A stretch of DNA of 64,000 bases from Streptoalloteichus tenebrarius (GCF_024171885.1 NZ_JAMTCP010000012.1:1-64000); one strand, 5' to 3'. Shown: positions 28,338 to 39,960, counted from the stretch's first letter. Program-made: numbers and translations. Notes: a model not told the origin generated them from the sequence alone.

Positions 28338-28556
28338 CCTATGTGGACTTCTCTCGGCTTTCCCCCGTGTGACGGGAGATCCGGGTCACACCGGGTGTCG
28401 CGGGTGGACGAGCCGGGCCGCACGGCGCCGCCGGGGTTATGGCAAGGACTTATGCCGACCCCCTCCGTTCGCAGGTATCTGGCCGACCCGCCCGCTGCCT
28501 ACCGTCCCCGACTGACCCCGGATGAGGGCTCCGGGGAGAACGGAGACCAAGGACTG

Positions 28557-29351
28557 ATGAGGGCACGCTCCCTGCTCGTGGGCCTCCTCGCCGCGGCCGG
28601 CGCGGCGCTCGGCCTCGCCGGGCCGACCGCGGCCGCCGCGCCGCCGGCCGGCGGCGACGTCGAGCCGTACATCGTGGGCGGCCACAACGCCACCCAGACC
28701 TACAGCTTCATGGCGTCGCTCCAGTCGCTGTCGGGCGGCCACTTCTGCGGCGGCTCGCTGATCAAGTCGAACTGGGTGGTCACCGCCGCGCACTGCGTCC
28801 AGGGCACTTCCGCCGGCTCCATCCAGGTGCGGGTCGGCAGCACCCAGCGCTCCAGCGGCGGCTCGGTCGCGCGGGTCAGCCGGGTGATCGTGCACCCCAA
28901 CTACCCGGTGAGCAACGGCCCCGGCGACATCGCGCTGCTCCAGCTCAGCTCGTCGGTGTCCCAGACGCCGGTGCGGATCTCCTCGGAGGCCGGCCCCGCC
29001 GGCACCCGCACCCGGATCATCGGCTGGGGCCAGACCTGCCCGACCAGGGGCGGCTGCGGCGCCCCGCAGACGCTCCAGGAGCTGGACACCTCCATCGTCG
29101 AGGACCGGGCCTGCCGCAGCGGCTTCGACGGCCGCACCGAGATCTGCACCAACAACCCGAACCGGAACTCCGGGGCCTGCTACGGCGACTCCGGCGGCCC
29201 GCAGATCAAGTCGGTCAACGGCCGGTGGGAGCTGGTCGGCGCCACCAGCAGGGCCGGCGGCGCGACCAGCACCTGCGCCGTGGACCCGTCGATCTACACC
29301 GACGTCACCGCCTACCGGAGCTGGATCCAGCAGTACACCGGAGCTCTCTGA
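28557..29351 (+). CDS. secreted S1 serine protease, copy 2
   Basis: 264 residues, very close to copy 1. Signal peptide about 1-25, activation site YIVGG, triad in TAAHC, GDIALLQ and YGDSGGP, the same six-cysteine pattern, and Gly at the primary-specificity position. The leader also matches copy 1 (GGATGAGGGCTCCGGG against GGGTGAGGGCTCCCGG, both followed by GGAACGGAGA- or GAGAACGGAGA-type ribosome sites), which indicates tandem duplication including the promoter. It probably serves extracellular protein use. Confidence 0.9.
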   Translation: MRARSLLVGLLAAAGAALGLAGPTAAAAPPAGGDVEPYIVGGHNATQTYSFMASLQSLSGGHFCGGSLIKSNWVVTAAHCVQGTSAGSIQVRVGSTQRSSGGSVARVSRVIVHPNYPVSNGPGDIALLQLSSSVSQTPVRISSEAGPAGTRTRIIGWGQTCPTRGGCGAPQTLQELDTSIVEDRACRSGFDGRTEICTNNPNRNSGACYGDSGGPQIKSVNGRWELVGATSRAGGATSTCAVDPSIYTDVTAYRSWIQQYTGAL

Positions 29352-29378
29352 CCGCCCCTTCCCCCCCCAGGGGGCGCC

Positions 29379-29412
29379 GATGGCCCGTCCCACCCCTGCG
29401 GGACGGGCCATC
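29379..29412 (+). terminator. terminator after protease 2
   Basis: GATGGCCCGTCCC and its exact complement GGGACGGGCCATC, a 13-bp stem with an 8-base loop. Confidence 0.8.
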
Positions 29413-29588
29413 GTCCGTCTCCCCGCGCCCGCCTGATCATCCGAAGTGGACGCTGCCCCGGCCTCCCCCGCCGGATCATCCGATCGAACAGGCGAACCGC
29501 CCGAACGGATCTGCTGGATCCCGCGTTCGGCCCAATACCGTCGACCTTCCCACGACCGGACCTGGGGCGGAAGGAACGGAGAAAGGCC

Positions 29589-30365
29589 ATGCGAACCCGC
29601 TCCCTGTTCGTCAGCCTGCTCACCGCGGCGCTCGGCGTGACGGTGGCCGCGACGGCCACCGCCACGACCCCACCGGACCAGGTGCAGGCGCTCCTCGCCC
29701 ACAACGACACCACGACGACATCCAGCTTCACCGCGTCGCTCCAGCAGCGCGACACCAGCGAGCACCACTGCGGCGCGTCACTGATCAAACCGGACTGGCT
29801 GGTCACGGCGGCGCACTGCGTCGCGGGGCGCAACGCCGAGGACCTCCAGGCGCGGGTCGGCAGCGGCGAGCGCACCAGGGGCGGCACCCTGACCAGGGTC
29901 ACCCGCGTCGTCGTCGACCCGAGGTTCGTCGACGCCCAGCCCAACGGCGACATCGCCCTGGTGCAGGTCGACCCCCCGGTCGGGCACGCGCCGGTCAGGG
30001 TGGCCAGGACCGCCGCGCCCACCGGGGCCCGCACCCGGGAGCTGCGCTGGGAGACGCCGTGCCCCGACCCGTGGTGCGAGGTGACCGTGCTCCGGGAGGT
30101 GGAGACCGCGGTGACCACGCCGAACCGGTGCGACAACGGCCTCGACGCGAGCACCGAGATCTGCGCCATCAACCCGGCCGCGCCGTCGACCTGCCGGGGC
30201 GACACCGGCGGCCCGCAACTGCGCTCGGTCGGCTCCCGGTGGGAGCTCGTCGGCACCACCAGCCGGCGCGGCGACCGCGGCCCGTCCTGCGCGACCGGCA
30301 CGTCGATCCACACCAACGTCGCGGCCTACCGCGGGTGGATCGAGCAGTACGCCGGGCCCCTGTGA
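29589..30365 (+). CDS. diverged S1 protease paralog, nucleophile Ser replaced by Thr
   Basis: 258 residues with signal peptide (about 1-26) and the S1 fold. His (TAAHC) and Asp (GDIALVQ) are present, but the nucleophile motif reads RGDTGGP: the codon is ACC, Thr. The activation site IVGG is also gone ([12 protein letters not shown] in its place), and the WGQTCPTRGGC segment has become [11 protein letters not shown]. The frame, signal peptide and ribosome site (AGGAACGGAGAAAGG) are intact, so it is probably expressed. It may be an inactive paralog acting as a decoy, inhibitor or binding protein; a Thr-dependent protease is less likely. Confidence 0.85.
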   Translation: MRTRSLFVSLLTAALGVTVAATATATTPPDQVQALLAHNDTTTTSSFTASLQQRDTSEHHCGASLIKPDWLVTAAHCVAGRNAEDLQARVGSGERTRGGTLTRVTRVVVDPRFVDAQPNGDIALVQVDPPVGHAPVRVARTAAPTGARTRELRWETPCPDPWCEVTVLREVETAVTTPNRCDNGLDASTEICAINPAAPSTCRGDTGGPQLRSVGSRWELVGTTSRRGDRGPSCATGTSIHTNVAAYRGWIEQYAGPL

Positions 30366-30514
30366 ACCAGGAACGACGCCGACACCACCGCGGGGCGCGG
30401 GCGGTTCCGCCGTCCGCGCCCCGTCGGCGTTCCCACGACCCACTGGAGAAACGGTCTCAGCCGGGGACGTCAGCGTCCTGATCACCTCGGTCGCCACCGC
30501 CGTCGTCGGGCCGC

Positions 30515-30900
30515 GGGGTTCGTGGCCCGCTCCGCGCCATCCCGGTTCGCGCTCACCGCCGGGGAGCCCTCGATCTCCACCGGCTCGAAGGCCCGGTACG
30601 AGGCGCGTCGCCGGTAGAGCCCGTCGATGCCGTAAGTCGAGGTTGGTGACGGATCGCACGAACAGGGCTATCCGCGACGAGCCGAACGAGTCCTGCCACG
30701 CGCGGTTCGGGCTCAGCGCCTGGTCGGCCTCACCGCACGCGGCGATCCCCCGTCGCGCGAGCTGGGCGTCGGTCAGGCCGCGCACGCTCTCAGCGATACT
30801 TCGTGGTGTCCAGGGACCTCGGCACCCTGGGTGCCTTCGGCTCCGTCGAACCGCGCTGTCCGCCCGCCTGGCCGTGCCCACCACCGCCGTGGAGCGACCA
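30515..30900 (-). pseudogene. decayed DUF3558-type lipoprotein
   Basis: On the minus strand, pieces of a DUF3558-like lipoprotein occur in order in different frames: [14 protein letters not shown] then a stop; [19 protein letters not shown] through [14 protein letters not shown]; then, after another shift, [19 protein letters not shown] and [12 protein letters not shown]. The PR-LD, LTDAQL and FEP..(I/V)-G-PAV spacing is that of the family, which is abundant in Pseudonocardiales. At least two frameshifts separate the parts. Confidence 0.45.
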
Positions 30901-31095
30901 GAGTTCCGGCCAAGCGCCGTCTTCCTCCGCCACGCGGGCCAGCGGATCAGTTCCTGCCCTGGCGCGCGCGGGCCGGATCAGCGTGTCTCCCACGCCGGTC
31001 CGGACCCGGCCGAGGGCACACGGGACCGGCGGATCGCCGCCCACCGAGGCCGAGGTCCGAGGTCGAGTTGGCTGATCGTCGACGCGTCGCGGGGG
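30901..31095. other. intergenic, nothing recognised
   Basis: Between the decayed lipoprotein and the reductase gene. Open frames here look compositional. Confidence 0.3.
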
Positions 31096-32064
31096 TCAGC
31101 CCGAGTCGCTGGAGTGCCCGGGGAAGAGGTGGGCCGACGGGTCGAGCGCCACGGCGATGTTGTTCACCGCGGTCGCGGCCTCGCCGAAGCCCGTCGCGAT
31201 GAGCTTGACCTTGCCGGGGTAGGCGGCGACGTCGCCGGCGGCGTAGACCCGCTCGCGCGAGGTCCGCATGGTGCTGTCGACCACGACGTGCCGGTGGTCC
31301 AGCTCCAGCCCCCACGACTCGATCGGCCCGAGGTCCGCCACGAACCCCAGCGCGGCCACCACGGCCTGGGCCGGCAGCACCTGGCGGGAGCCGTCCTTCA
31401 GCGTGATCTCCACCTCGCGCACGGCCTGGTCGCCCCTCAGCTCGGCGACCTCGGCGTCGGTGATGATCGGCACGCCCAGCTCGCGCACCTTGCGCACGGT
31501 GCCGGGGTGGGCGCGGAACGTCGCCCTGCGGTGCACCAGCGTCACCGACCGCGCGACCGAGTGCAGGGCCAGCGCCCAGTCGAACGCGGAGTCGCCGCCG
31601 CCGACCACCACCACGTCCTGTCCACTGTGGACGTCCAACTGGGGGACGAAGTGGACGACGCCCCGCCCGTGCCACCCGTTCGCCGCCGGCAGCGGCCGGG
31701 GGCGGAACTCCCCGATGCCCGCGGTGACCAGCACGCTGCCCGCGACGACGGCGCTGCCGTCGGCGAGCCCGACCGCGAGCCGCCCGTCGTCCAGTGTGGA
31801 CAGCGTGCGCGCCTGCCTGCCGAGCAGGTAGGTCGGCTGGTACTGCCCGGCCTGCTCGACGAGCGCGGCCACCAGGTCGCGCCCGCGCACCGAGGGCATG
31901 CCCGCGACGTCGAAGATCAGCTTCTCCGGGTACATGGCGGTGACCTGGCCGCCCGGTTCGGGCAGCGCGTCCACCACCGCCGCGGAGAGGTCCCTGAACC
32001 CCGCGTAGTACGCGGCGAACAGGCCCGTCGGCCCAGCGCCGACGATCAACAGGTCGACTTCCAT
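31096..32064 (-). CDS. ferredoxin-NADP+ reductase, TrxR-like type
   Basis: 322 residues. FAD-binding [14 protein letters not shown] (residues 8-21), NADPH-binding [15 protein letters not shown], and the C-terminal FAD motif [21 protein letters not shown] and AVNNI. The CxxC redox pair of thioredoxin reductase is absent, which places it with YumC-type ferredoxin/flavodoxin-NADP+ reductases. It transfers electrons between NADPH and ferredoxin. The ATG at 32064 is 96 bp from the divergent fumC start; longer in-frame extensions run antisense through fumC and are rejected. Confidence 0.85.
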   Translation of the reverse strand: MEVDLLIVGAGPTGLFAAYYAGFRDLSAAVVDALPEPGGQVTAMYPEKLIFDVAGMPSVRGRDLVAALVEQAGQYQPTYLLGRQARTLSTLDDGRLAVGLADGSAVVAGSVLVTAGIGEFRPRPLPAANGWHGRGVVHFVPQLDVHSGQDVVVVGGGDSAFDWALALHSVARSVTLVHRRATFRAHPGTVRKVRELGVPIITDAEVAELRGDQAVREVEITLKDGSRQVLPAQAVVAALGFVADLGPIESWGLELDHRHVVVDSTMRTSRERVYAAGDVAAYPGKVKLIATGFGEAATAVNNIAVALDPSAHLFPGHSSDSG

Positions 32065-32160
32065 GGCGAGCCGCCTTCCGCCCGTGGTCCGGACGCGAAC
32101 GAGCGTATGCGTTCCACGCCACGGTGCCCACCGCCACGCGGAGGTAGCAGACTCGGGGAC

Positions 32161-33555
32161 ATGGCAGATCAGGAGTACCGGGTCGAGCGCGACACCATGG
32201 GCGAGGTCCGGGTGCCCGTCGACGCGTTGTGGCGGGCGCAGACGCAGCGGGCCGTGGAGAACTTCCCCATCTCGGGCCGGGGGCTGGAGCGGGCGCAGAT
32301 CCGGGCCCTGGGACTGGTCAAGGCGGCGTGCGCCCGGGTCAACGGGCGGCTGGGGGTCCTGCCGGCCGACCTGGCCGAGGCGATCGCGGCGGCGGCCGAC
32401 GAGGTGGCCGCCGGCGACCACGACGCGCACTTCCCCGTCGACGTGTTCCAGACCGGCTCCGGCACCTCGTCGAACATGAACGCCAACGAGGTGATCGCCA
32501 CCCTCGCCGAGCGCCGGCTCGGCTCCCCGGTGCACCCCAACGACCACGTCAACGCGTCGCAGTCCTCCAACGACGTGTTCCCCACGACCATCCACCTCGC
32601 CGCGACCGAGGCCGTGCTGCGCGAGCTGACGCCCGCGCTGGAGCACCTGGCCGGCGTGCTGGAGCGGCGGGCGGGGGACTGGGCGGACGTGGTGAAGGCC
32701 GGCCGCACCCACCTCATGGACGCGGTGCCGATCACCCTGGGCCAGGAGGCCGGGGGCTGGGCGGCGCAGGTCCGGTACGGCGTGGAGCGGCTGCGCGACT
32801 GCCTGCCCCGGCTGGCCGAGCTGCCGATCGGCGGCACCGCGGTGGGCACCGGCCTGAACACGCCGCACGGCTTCGGCGGGGCGGTCGTGGCGGAGCTGGC
32901 GTCGACCACCGGCCTTCCGGTGACCGAGGCCAGGAACCACATCGAGGCACAGGGCGCCAGGGACGGCCTGGTCGAGTGCTCCGGCCAGCTCCGCACGGTG
33001 GCCGTCTCGCTGTACAAGATCGCCAACGACGTGCGGTGGCTGGGCTCCGGCCCGCGCACCGGCCTGGCCGAGCTGCGCCTGCCCGACCTCCAGCCGGGCT
33101 CCTCGATCATGCCGGGCAAGGTCAACCCGGTGCTGTGCGAGGCCACGATGATGGTGGCCGCGCAGGTGATCGGCAACGACGCCACGGTGGCCTTCGCCGG
33201 CTCGCAGGGCAACTTCGAGCTGAACGTGATGATGCCGGTCATGGCCCGCAACGTGCTGGAGTCGGCCCGGCTGCTCGCCGCGGCGGCCCGGCTGCTCGCG
33301 GACAGGGTGCTGGCCGGCGCGGAGCCGGACGTGGAGCGGCTGCGGGAGTTCGCCGAGTCCTCGCCCTCCGTGGTGACGCCGCTGAACCGGCACCTCGGCT
33401 ACGAGGAGGCCGCGTCGATCGCGAAGCAGGCGCTGCGGGAGCGCAAGACGATCCGTCAGGTGGTCGTGGAGCGCGGCCACGTCGACGCCGGGCGCATCAC
33501 CGAGGAGCAGCTCGACGAGGCGCTCGACGTCCTCCGCATGGCCCGCGGTCGCTGA
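32161..33555 (+). CDS. fumC: class II fumarate hydratase
   Basis: 464 residues, normal length. Motifs: [51 protein letters not shown], and the family signature [11 protein letters not shown] (about residue 317). It interconverts fumarate and malate in the TCA cycle. Position next to glpX and phoH2 matches Rv1098c. The ATG at 32161 gives the standard N-terminus. Confidence 0.96.
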   Translation: MADQEYRVERDTMGEVRVPVDALWRAQTQRAVENFPISGRGLERAQIRALGLVKAACARVNGRLGVLPADLAEAIAAAADEVAAGDHDAHFPVDVFQTGSGTSSNMNANEVIATLAERRLGSPVHPNDHVNASQSSNDVFPTTIHLAATEAVLRELTPALEHLAGVLERRAGDWADVVKAGRTHLMDAVPITLGQEAGGWAAQVRYGVERLRDCLPRLAELPIGGTAVGTGLNTPHGFGGAVVAELASTTGLPVTEARNHIEAQGARDGLVECSGQLRTVAVSLYKIANDVRWLGSGPRTGLAELRLPDLQPGSSIMPGKVNPVLCEATMMVAAQVIGNDATVAFAGSQGNFELNVMMPVMARNVLESARLLAAAARLLADRVLAGAEPDVERLREFAESSPSVVTPLNRHLGYEEAASIAKQALRERKTIRQVVVERGHVDAGRITEEQLDEALDVLRMARGR

Positions 33556-33584
33556 TCACGCCGTCCCGCCCCCGTGGCGCGCCT

Positions 33585-33680
33585 GGCGGCGGCGCGGGGG
33601 CGGGACGGGCGGCGCGGGGGCGGGACGGGCGGCGCGGGGGCGGGATAGGCGGCGCGGGGGCGGGATAGGCGGCGCGGGGC
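33585..33680. repeat. 20-bp tandem repeat, about 4.5 copies
   Basis: CGGGACGGGCGGCGCGGGGG and its CGGGATAGG variant repeat head to tail between the convergent fumC and EamA genes. No hairpin or gene is associated. Confidence 0.8.
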
Positions 33681-33694
33681 GGGACGGCGGCGGA

Positions 33695-34531
33695 TCAGCC
33701 GAGGCCGAGGGCGCACCCCACCGCGACCACGAGTGCACCGGCCAACGCGAGCAGGGACAGGGACTGCGCGCCCAGCGCCAGCGAGGCGAGCAGCCCCGAG
33801 ACCGGCATGAGGCCGACGAGCACTCCCGCCCGGTCCGCCCCGACCCGGGAGACGCAGCGATACCAGCAGATGTAGGCCACCGCGGTCACGACGACACCGA
33901 GCACGACCAACGCGAGCGCCTCGGTGGCGTCGGGCGCCCGCCAGGCCGCCGCGCCCTCGGTGACCGTCGCGACGACGGCACCCTCGACGGCGGCGAGGAA
34001 ACAGGCCCAGGTCGACACCCCGAGCGCGCCGATCCGGGCCACCGGGCCCACCGCGAGCAGGGTGAAGAGCGCCTCGCCGACCAGCGCCAGCGCGGCGAGG
34101 CCGAGTCCGGCCCAGCCCCAGCTTCCCCCGCCGGAGAGCGTCACGACCCCGGCGACCACCAGCACCGCCCCGGCCACGACCCTGGCGCGGGGGCGCCGCC
34201 CGGCCGTCAGCGGCCCGAGCAGCGCGAGCACGAGCGGCGACGCGCCGACGACGGCGGCCACGAACCCCGGCTCGGCGTGGCGCTGCGCGGCGAGCACGCA
34301 GGCGCTGAAGCCCAGCATCCCGGTGGCGGCGAGCAGTGAGAGCGCCACCAGATCCCGCCCCCTTGGACGGGGGACAGGCTGTCGGGTGATGAGCGCCCAG
34401 GCCAACAACGCGGCGCCACCAATCGCGTACCGAACGGCCTGGCCGGACAGCACCGGGTAGCTGTCGAGCAGACCGGTGACCGGGACCGACGCCCCGACGA
34501 TGGTGGTGGCGACGGCCCCGGTGATGATCAT
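33695..34531 (-). CDS. EamA/DMT-family transporter
   Basis: About 278 residues with ten predicted membrane helices in two EamA repeats, beginning MIITGAVATTIVGASVPVTG. Drug/metabolite-type exporters move small metabolites; the substrate is unknown. The frame stays open to GTG 34621, but I prefer the ATG at 34531, because it places helix 1 at the N-terminus and leaves room for the shared regulatory region. It is divergent from a MocR regulator, a pairing that usually means the regulator controls the transporter. Confidence 0.8.
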   Translation of the reverse strand: MIITGAVATTIVGASVPVTGLLDSYPVLSGQAVRYAIGGAALLAWALITRQPVPRPRGRDLVALSLLAATGMLGFSACVLAAQRHAEPGFVAAVVGASPLVLALLGPLTAGRRPRARVVAGAVLVVAGVVTLSGGGSWGWAGLGLAALALVGEALFTLLAVGPVARIGALGVSTWACFLAAVEGAVVATVTEGAAAWRAPDATEALALVVLGVVVTAVAYICWYRCVSRVGADRAGVLVGLMPVSGLLASLALGAQSLSLLALAGALVVAVGCALGLG

Positions 34532-34610
34532 GACCCGGGAGTGGGACCCCCGGTGTCGCACAACTGTGGGAGACTCGATCAGGCCAGACACGCGGTCCAG
34601 GTTCTGCGCC

Positions 34611-34660
34611 AAGTGGCCCACCGATAAGCTCCACTTCGGTGAAAAGCGACTGGGCCACTT
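34611..34660. promoter_or_regulatory. MocR operator half-sites and promoter
   Basis: AAGTGGCCCA (34611-34620) and its exact reverse complement TGGGCCACTT (34651-34660), with a third half-site CCACTT (34631-34636) between. A -10 TAAGCT (34625-34630) lies 8 bases before the MocR GTG, implying a leaderless transcript. AAGTGG-type repeats are reported for PdxR-like MocR regulators. Confidence 0.6.
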
Positions 34661-36048
34661 TGCGAGAGCTGTTGTTGCCGGCGGTCTCCGCCGCTCCCCG
34701 CGGCCGCCGGGGCAGGGCGCTGGAGGTCGCCCTGCGGGAGGCGATCCGCGCCGGCCGGCTCCACCCGGGGACCCGCCTGCCGGCGACCAGGGACCTCGCC
34801 GCCCAGCTCGACCTCGCCCGCGGCACCGTGACCTCCGCCTACGACCAGCTCGTCGCCGAGGGCTACCTGGTCGCCCGGCGCGGCTCCGGCACCTCCGTGG
34901 CCGCCACCGCCGGCGCCGCGGCCGAGCAGCCCCGGTCGCGCGCGAGCGCCCCGGAGCCCCGGTGGCAGTTCGACCTGCGCCCCGGCCTGCCCGCGCTGGC
35001 CGCCTTCCCGCGCGCCGAGTGGGTCACCGCGACCAAGAGCGCGCTGGCCGAGCTGCCCGACGCCGAGCTGGGCTACCCGGACCCCGCCGGCCTCGCCGAG
35101 CTGCGGGCCGAGCTGGCCGGCTACCTCGGCCGGGTCCGCGCGGTGCTCGCCGACCCGGCCGACCTGCTGGTCACGCACGGCTCGGCCGAGGCGTGCGCGC
35201 TGCTCGCCGACGTGCTGCGGGCCAGGGGGCACCGCAGGATCGCCGTGGAGGACCCCGGACACCCCGGGCAGTCCGAGCTGTTCGTCACGCACGGGCTCAC
35301 GCCGGTCCCGATCCGGGTCGACGCCGACGGGCTGCGGGTCGACGAGCTGGCCGCGTCCGGCTGCCGGGCGGTCCTGGTCACGCCCGCGCACCAGTTCCCG
35401 CTCGGCGTGCCCCTGAACGCGCAACGCCGCCGCGAGCTGGTCGACTGGGCGCGCCGCTGCGACGGCCTGGTCATCGAGGACGACTACGACGCCGAACACC
35501 GGTACGACCGGCCCGCGCTGGGCGCGGTGCAGGCCCTGGACCCGCGTCGGGTCGCCTACCTGGGCAGCGTGTCGAAGACGCTGGCTCCCGCGCTCCGCCT
35601 GGGCTGGGCGGTGATCCCACCCGGCTGGCGCGAGGCCATGATCACCGCGAAGCGCCTGCACGACCTGGGGTGCAGCCCGCTGCCGCAGGCGGCCTTCGCC
35701 AGGATGCTCCGCGCCGGCGGGTACGACCGGCACCTCCGGCGCACCAGGGCCGACAACCGCCGCCGCCGCGACGCGCTGCTCGCGGCCCTGGCCGAGCACC
35801 TTCCCCGCTGGCGTCCCACGGGCATCGCGGCCGGCCTGCACGTCGTCCTGGAACTGCCGGCGGGCACGAACGACCGGGAACTGTCGACGCACCTGGAGGA
35901 CAACGGGGTGCACGCGCCCAGCCTGTCCTTCTACACCCGGGGCCACCGGGGTGGGCCGTTCCCCGGGCTCGTCCTCGGTTACGCCGCGCACGGCCCCGAC
36001 CGCCTCCGCGCCGCGGTCACCCGCATCGCCGAGATCACCGGCGCCTGA
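34639..36048 (+). CDS. MocR-type GntR/aminotransferase regulator
   Basis: 469 residues. Residues about 20-85 are a GntR winged helix (LEVALREAIRAGRLHPGTRL, TRDLAAQLDLARGTVTSAYD, EGYLVARRGSGTSVA). Residues about 110-469 are a fold-type I aminotransferase domain. The PLP lysine is in LGSVSKTLAPALRLGW (about residue 313), with IEDDYDAEHRYDRPAL upstream. MocR proteins sense PLP or amino-compounds. The divergent EamA gene is the likely target, and the half-sites around its own start suggest autoregulation. Confidence 0.9.
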   Translation: MKSDWATLRELLLPAVSAAPRGRRGRALEVALREAIRAGRLHPGTRLPATRDLAAQLDLARGTVTSAYDQLVAEGYLVARRGSGTSVAATAGAAAEQPRSRASAPEPRWQFDLRPGLPALAAFPRAEWVTATKSALAELPDAELGYPDPAGLAELRAELAGYLGRVRAVLADPADLLVTHGSAEACALLADVLRARGHRRIAVEDPGHPGQSELFVTHGLTPVPIRVDADGLRVDELAASGCRAVLVTPAHQFPLGVPLNAQRRRELVDWARRCDGLVIEDDYDAEHRYDRPALGAVQALDPRRVAYLGSVSKTLAPALRLGWAVIPPGWREAMITAKRLHDLGCSPLPQAAFARMLRAGGYDRHLRRTRADNRRRRDALLAALAEHLPRWRPTGIAAGLHVVLELPAGTNDRELSTHLEDNGVHAPSLSFYTRGHRGGPFPGLVLGYAAHGPDRLRAAVTRIAEITGA

Positions 36049-36330
36049 GACTCCCCAGCCGTCGCGCGACGCAGCGGGGCTCAGCGCGACTCAGCACGAC
36101 TCAGCGGGGCTCCCGGCTCACCTCGGCGGGCGCGGCCCGAGAACCCCGGGCACGCGGCCCCGCCCCGCCGGTCCCCATCACGGACCCGACAGGGCGCTCC
36201 CGCACCGCTCCCCCGACCAGGCGCAGGAGACGGGTCCTCGGGCCCGCCGATGTCTACGGCTGGTCGTCACCGACCCCCGCCAGGTCCTGATCCTCGGGCG
36301 ATTGTCGGCCTTCGGGGTGACGATGGACGT
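36049..36330. other. intergenic, short CTCAGC repeats
   Basis: Contains several CTCAGCG/CTCAGCA units around 36075-36115. No gene or clear promoter is seen before the ligase start. Confidence 0.35.
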
Positions 36331-37842
36331 GTGCTGTTCGCCGACGTGGTCGGGACCTCGGCGGCGGTGGCCGCCACGGGGTCGCGGAAGGCGAAGACCG
36401 AGGCGCTCGCCGCGTTGCTCGCGCGGGCCGCGCCCGGCGAGGTGGAGGCGGCCACCGCGTTCCTCAGCGGCGAGCCGCTCCAGGGCCGGCTGGGCATCGG
36501 GTGGGCGACGCTCGCCGAACTCCGGGTGCCGCCCGCGCCGACCCCGACGCTGACCGTCGGCGCGGTCGACAAGGCGCTGGAGATCCTGCGCACCGCCAGC
36601 GGCAGCGGGTCGGCCCAGCGCCGCCGCAACCTGCTGGCCGAGCTGTTCGGCCAGGCCACCCCGGCCGAGCAGGACTTCCTGTTCCGGCTGCTGACCGGCG
36701 AGCTGCGCCAGGGCGCGCTGGAGGGCGTGATGGTGGAGGCGATCGCCGCCGCGGCGGGGACCTCCTCCGAGGCCGTCCGGCGGGCGGTCATGCTCTCCGG
36801 ACGCCTGCCGGCCGCCGCGGCGGCGGCGCTGCTCGGCGGCGAGGAGGCGCTCGCGGCGTTCCGGCTGGAGCTGGGGCGCCCCCTGCGGCCGATGCTGGCC
36901 TCGCCCGCCGAGAGCCTCGACGACGCGTTGGCCGAGCTGGGGCCGGCCTCGGTGGAGTTCAAGCTGGACGGGGCGCGCATCCAGCTCCACCGGTTCGGGG
37001 ACGAGGTGCGCGTCTACACCAGGACCCTGCGCGAGATCACCCGGAGCGTGCCCGAGCTGGTGGAGCTGGCCAGGGCGCTGCCCTGCCGCGCTCTCGTGCT
37101 GGACGGGGAGACGCTGGCCCTGAACGACGACGGCCGGCCCCGGCCGTTCCAGGAGACCATGAGCCGCTTCGGCGCGGCCTCCGCCCACGAGCTGCTGCTG
37201 CACCCGTACTTCTTCGACTGCCTGCACCTCGACGGCGAGGACCTGCTGGACGCGCCGCTGCTCACCCGGCTGGACGCGCTGGACCGCGTCGCCGCCGCGC
37301 ACCGCATCCCGGCCGTGCTCGCGCCGACCAGGGAGGGCGCGGCCGCGCTGCTGGACCAGGCGCTGGCCGACGGGCACGAGGGCGTGATGGCCAAGGCGCT
37401 GGACTCCCCCTACGCGGCCGGCCGCCGGGGCAGGGCGTGGCAGAAGGTGAAGCCGGCGCACACGCTCGACCTCGTGGTGCTGGCCGCCGAGTGGGGGCAC
37501 GGGCGGCGGACCGGGTACCTGTCCAACCTGCACCTCGGGGCGCGGGACCCCGACGGCGGACCGCCGGTGATGGTCGGCAAGACCTTCAAGGGGCTCACCG
37601 ACGAGCTGCTGGCGTGGCAGACCCGCGAGCTGCTGGCCAGGGAGACCTCCCGGGACCGGAACACCGTGTACGTGCGGCCGGAGCTGGTCGTGGAGATCGA
37701 GCTGGACGGGGTGCAGGTCAGCCCGCGCTACCCCGGCGGGGTGGCCCTGCGGTTCGCCCGCGTGCTGCGCTACCGGCCGGACAAGGACGCCCGGGAAGCG
37801 GACACCGTGGACGAGGTCACGGCGATGTTGCCCGGATCGGGG

Positions 37843-37845
<3 letters not shown>
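36331..37845 (+). CDS. ligB: ATP-dependent DNA ligase (LigB type)
   Basis: 504 residues. An N-terminal helical DNA-binding domain starts VLFADVVGTSAAVAATGSR. The nucleotidyltransferase domain carries the adenylated lysine in VEFKLDGARIQLHR (about residue 211), with VYTRTLREIT, VLDGETLAL, EGVMAKAL and WQKVKP as motifs Ia to V. An OB domain follows. It seals nicks using ATP in addition to the housekeeping LigA. The GTG at 36331 gives the mycobacterial-type LigB N-terminus; the upstream in-frame extension is rejected. guaB1 starts 12 bp after its stop. Confidence 0.9.
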
Positions 37846-39306
<1,461 letters not shown>

Positions 39307-39311
39307 GTCCG

Positions 39312-39794
39312 ATGTCCGGGGCGGGGGCGCGGGAGGTTCTTCCCACGCCCCCGTTCCGTCTCCGTCCCGCCGAGCCGACGGACGCCGACGCCCTGACGGC
39401 CGTGTTCCTGCGCGCCAGGGCCGAGGCGATGCCGTACCTGGCCCGGCCGCACACCGACGCCGAGACGGCGGCCTGGATGTCCGGGTGCGTGGTGCCGACG
39501 CACGAGGTGCGCGTCGCCGAGGTCGACGGCGCCGTCGTGGGGTTCGCGGCCGTGCTGGGTGAGGAGCTGGCGCACCTGTACGTCGACCCGACGGCGCAGG
39601 GACGTGGAGTGGGGACCGCGCTCCTGAACTGGGCGAAGCGGGGCCGTGCTCGCCTGGAACTGTTCGTCTTCCAACGGAACGAGCGGGCCCGGGACTTCTA
39701 CCACGGGCACGGCTTCCGCCTGCTGGCCCTCGACGACGGGAGCCGCAACGAGGAGCGCGAGCCGGACGCCCGCTACTCCTGGGCGGCCCGCTGA
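39312..39794 (+). CDS. GNAT-family N-acetyltransferase
   Basis: 160 residues. Acetyl-CoA-binding motif A reads VDPTAQGRGVGTALLNWAK (about residues 92-110), with the later FVFQRNERARDFYHGHGFR typical of GNAT enzymes. Substrate unknown. The ATG at 39312 lies 5 bp after guaB1, so the two are probably one transcript. It is followed by element copy 4. Confidence 0.85.
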   Translation: MSGAGAREVLPTPPFRLRPAEPTDADALTAVFLRARAEAMPYLARPHTDAETAAWMSGCVVPTHEVRVAEVDGAVVGFAAVLGEELAHLYVDPTAQGRGVGTALLNWAKRGRARLELFVFQRNERARDFYHGHGFRLLALDDGSRNEEREPDARYSWAAR

Positions 39795-39850
39795 CCGCGC
39801 CCCCGGGACCCACACTCCACTGTGGACACCCACTCGTCCGTCCACCCAGG

Positions 39851-39960
39851 ACAGCCCCCACCCGCCCTGGGGGGCGAGCCCTGCTCCAGCCTACCGGCGC
39901 CGCCCGGCCCGCCCCACCCCACAACCCCGGCCTGTGGATAACTGAGGAGCCTGTGGACAA
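39851..39960 (+). repeat. hairpin + paired DnaA-box element, copy 4
   Basis: GC-rich block 39851-39894, then TGTGGATAA (39933-39941, exact complement of TTATCCACA) and TGTGGACAA (39952-39960), 19 bp apart. It lies between convergent genes. Confidence 0.8.

Noticed and set aside
31096-32064. Thioredoxin reductase
   Set aside because: The fold is right, but the CxxC redox motif is missing, so a ferredoxin-NADP reductase is the better call.
30643-32160. Upstream extension of fumC
   Set aside because: It runs antisense through the ferredoxin-NADP reductase gene. FumC has its canonical start at 32161.
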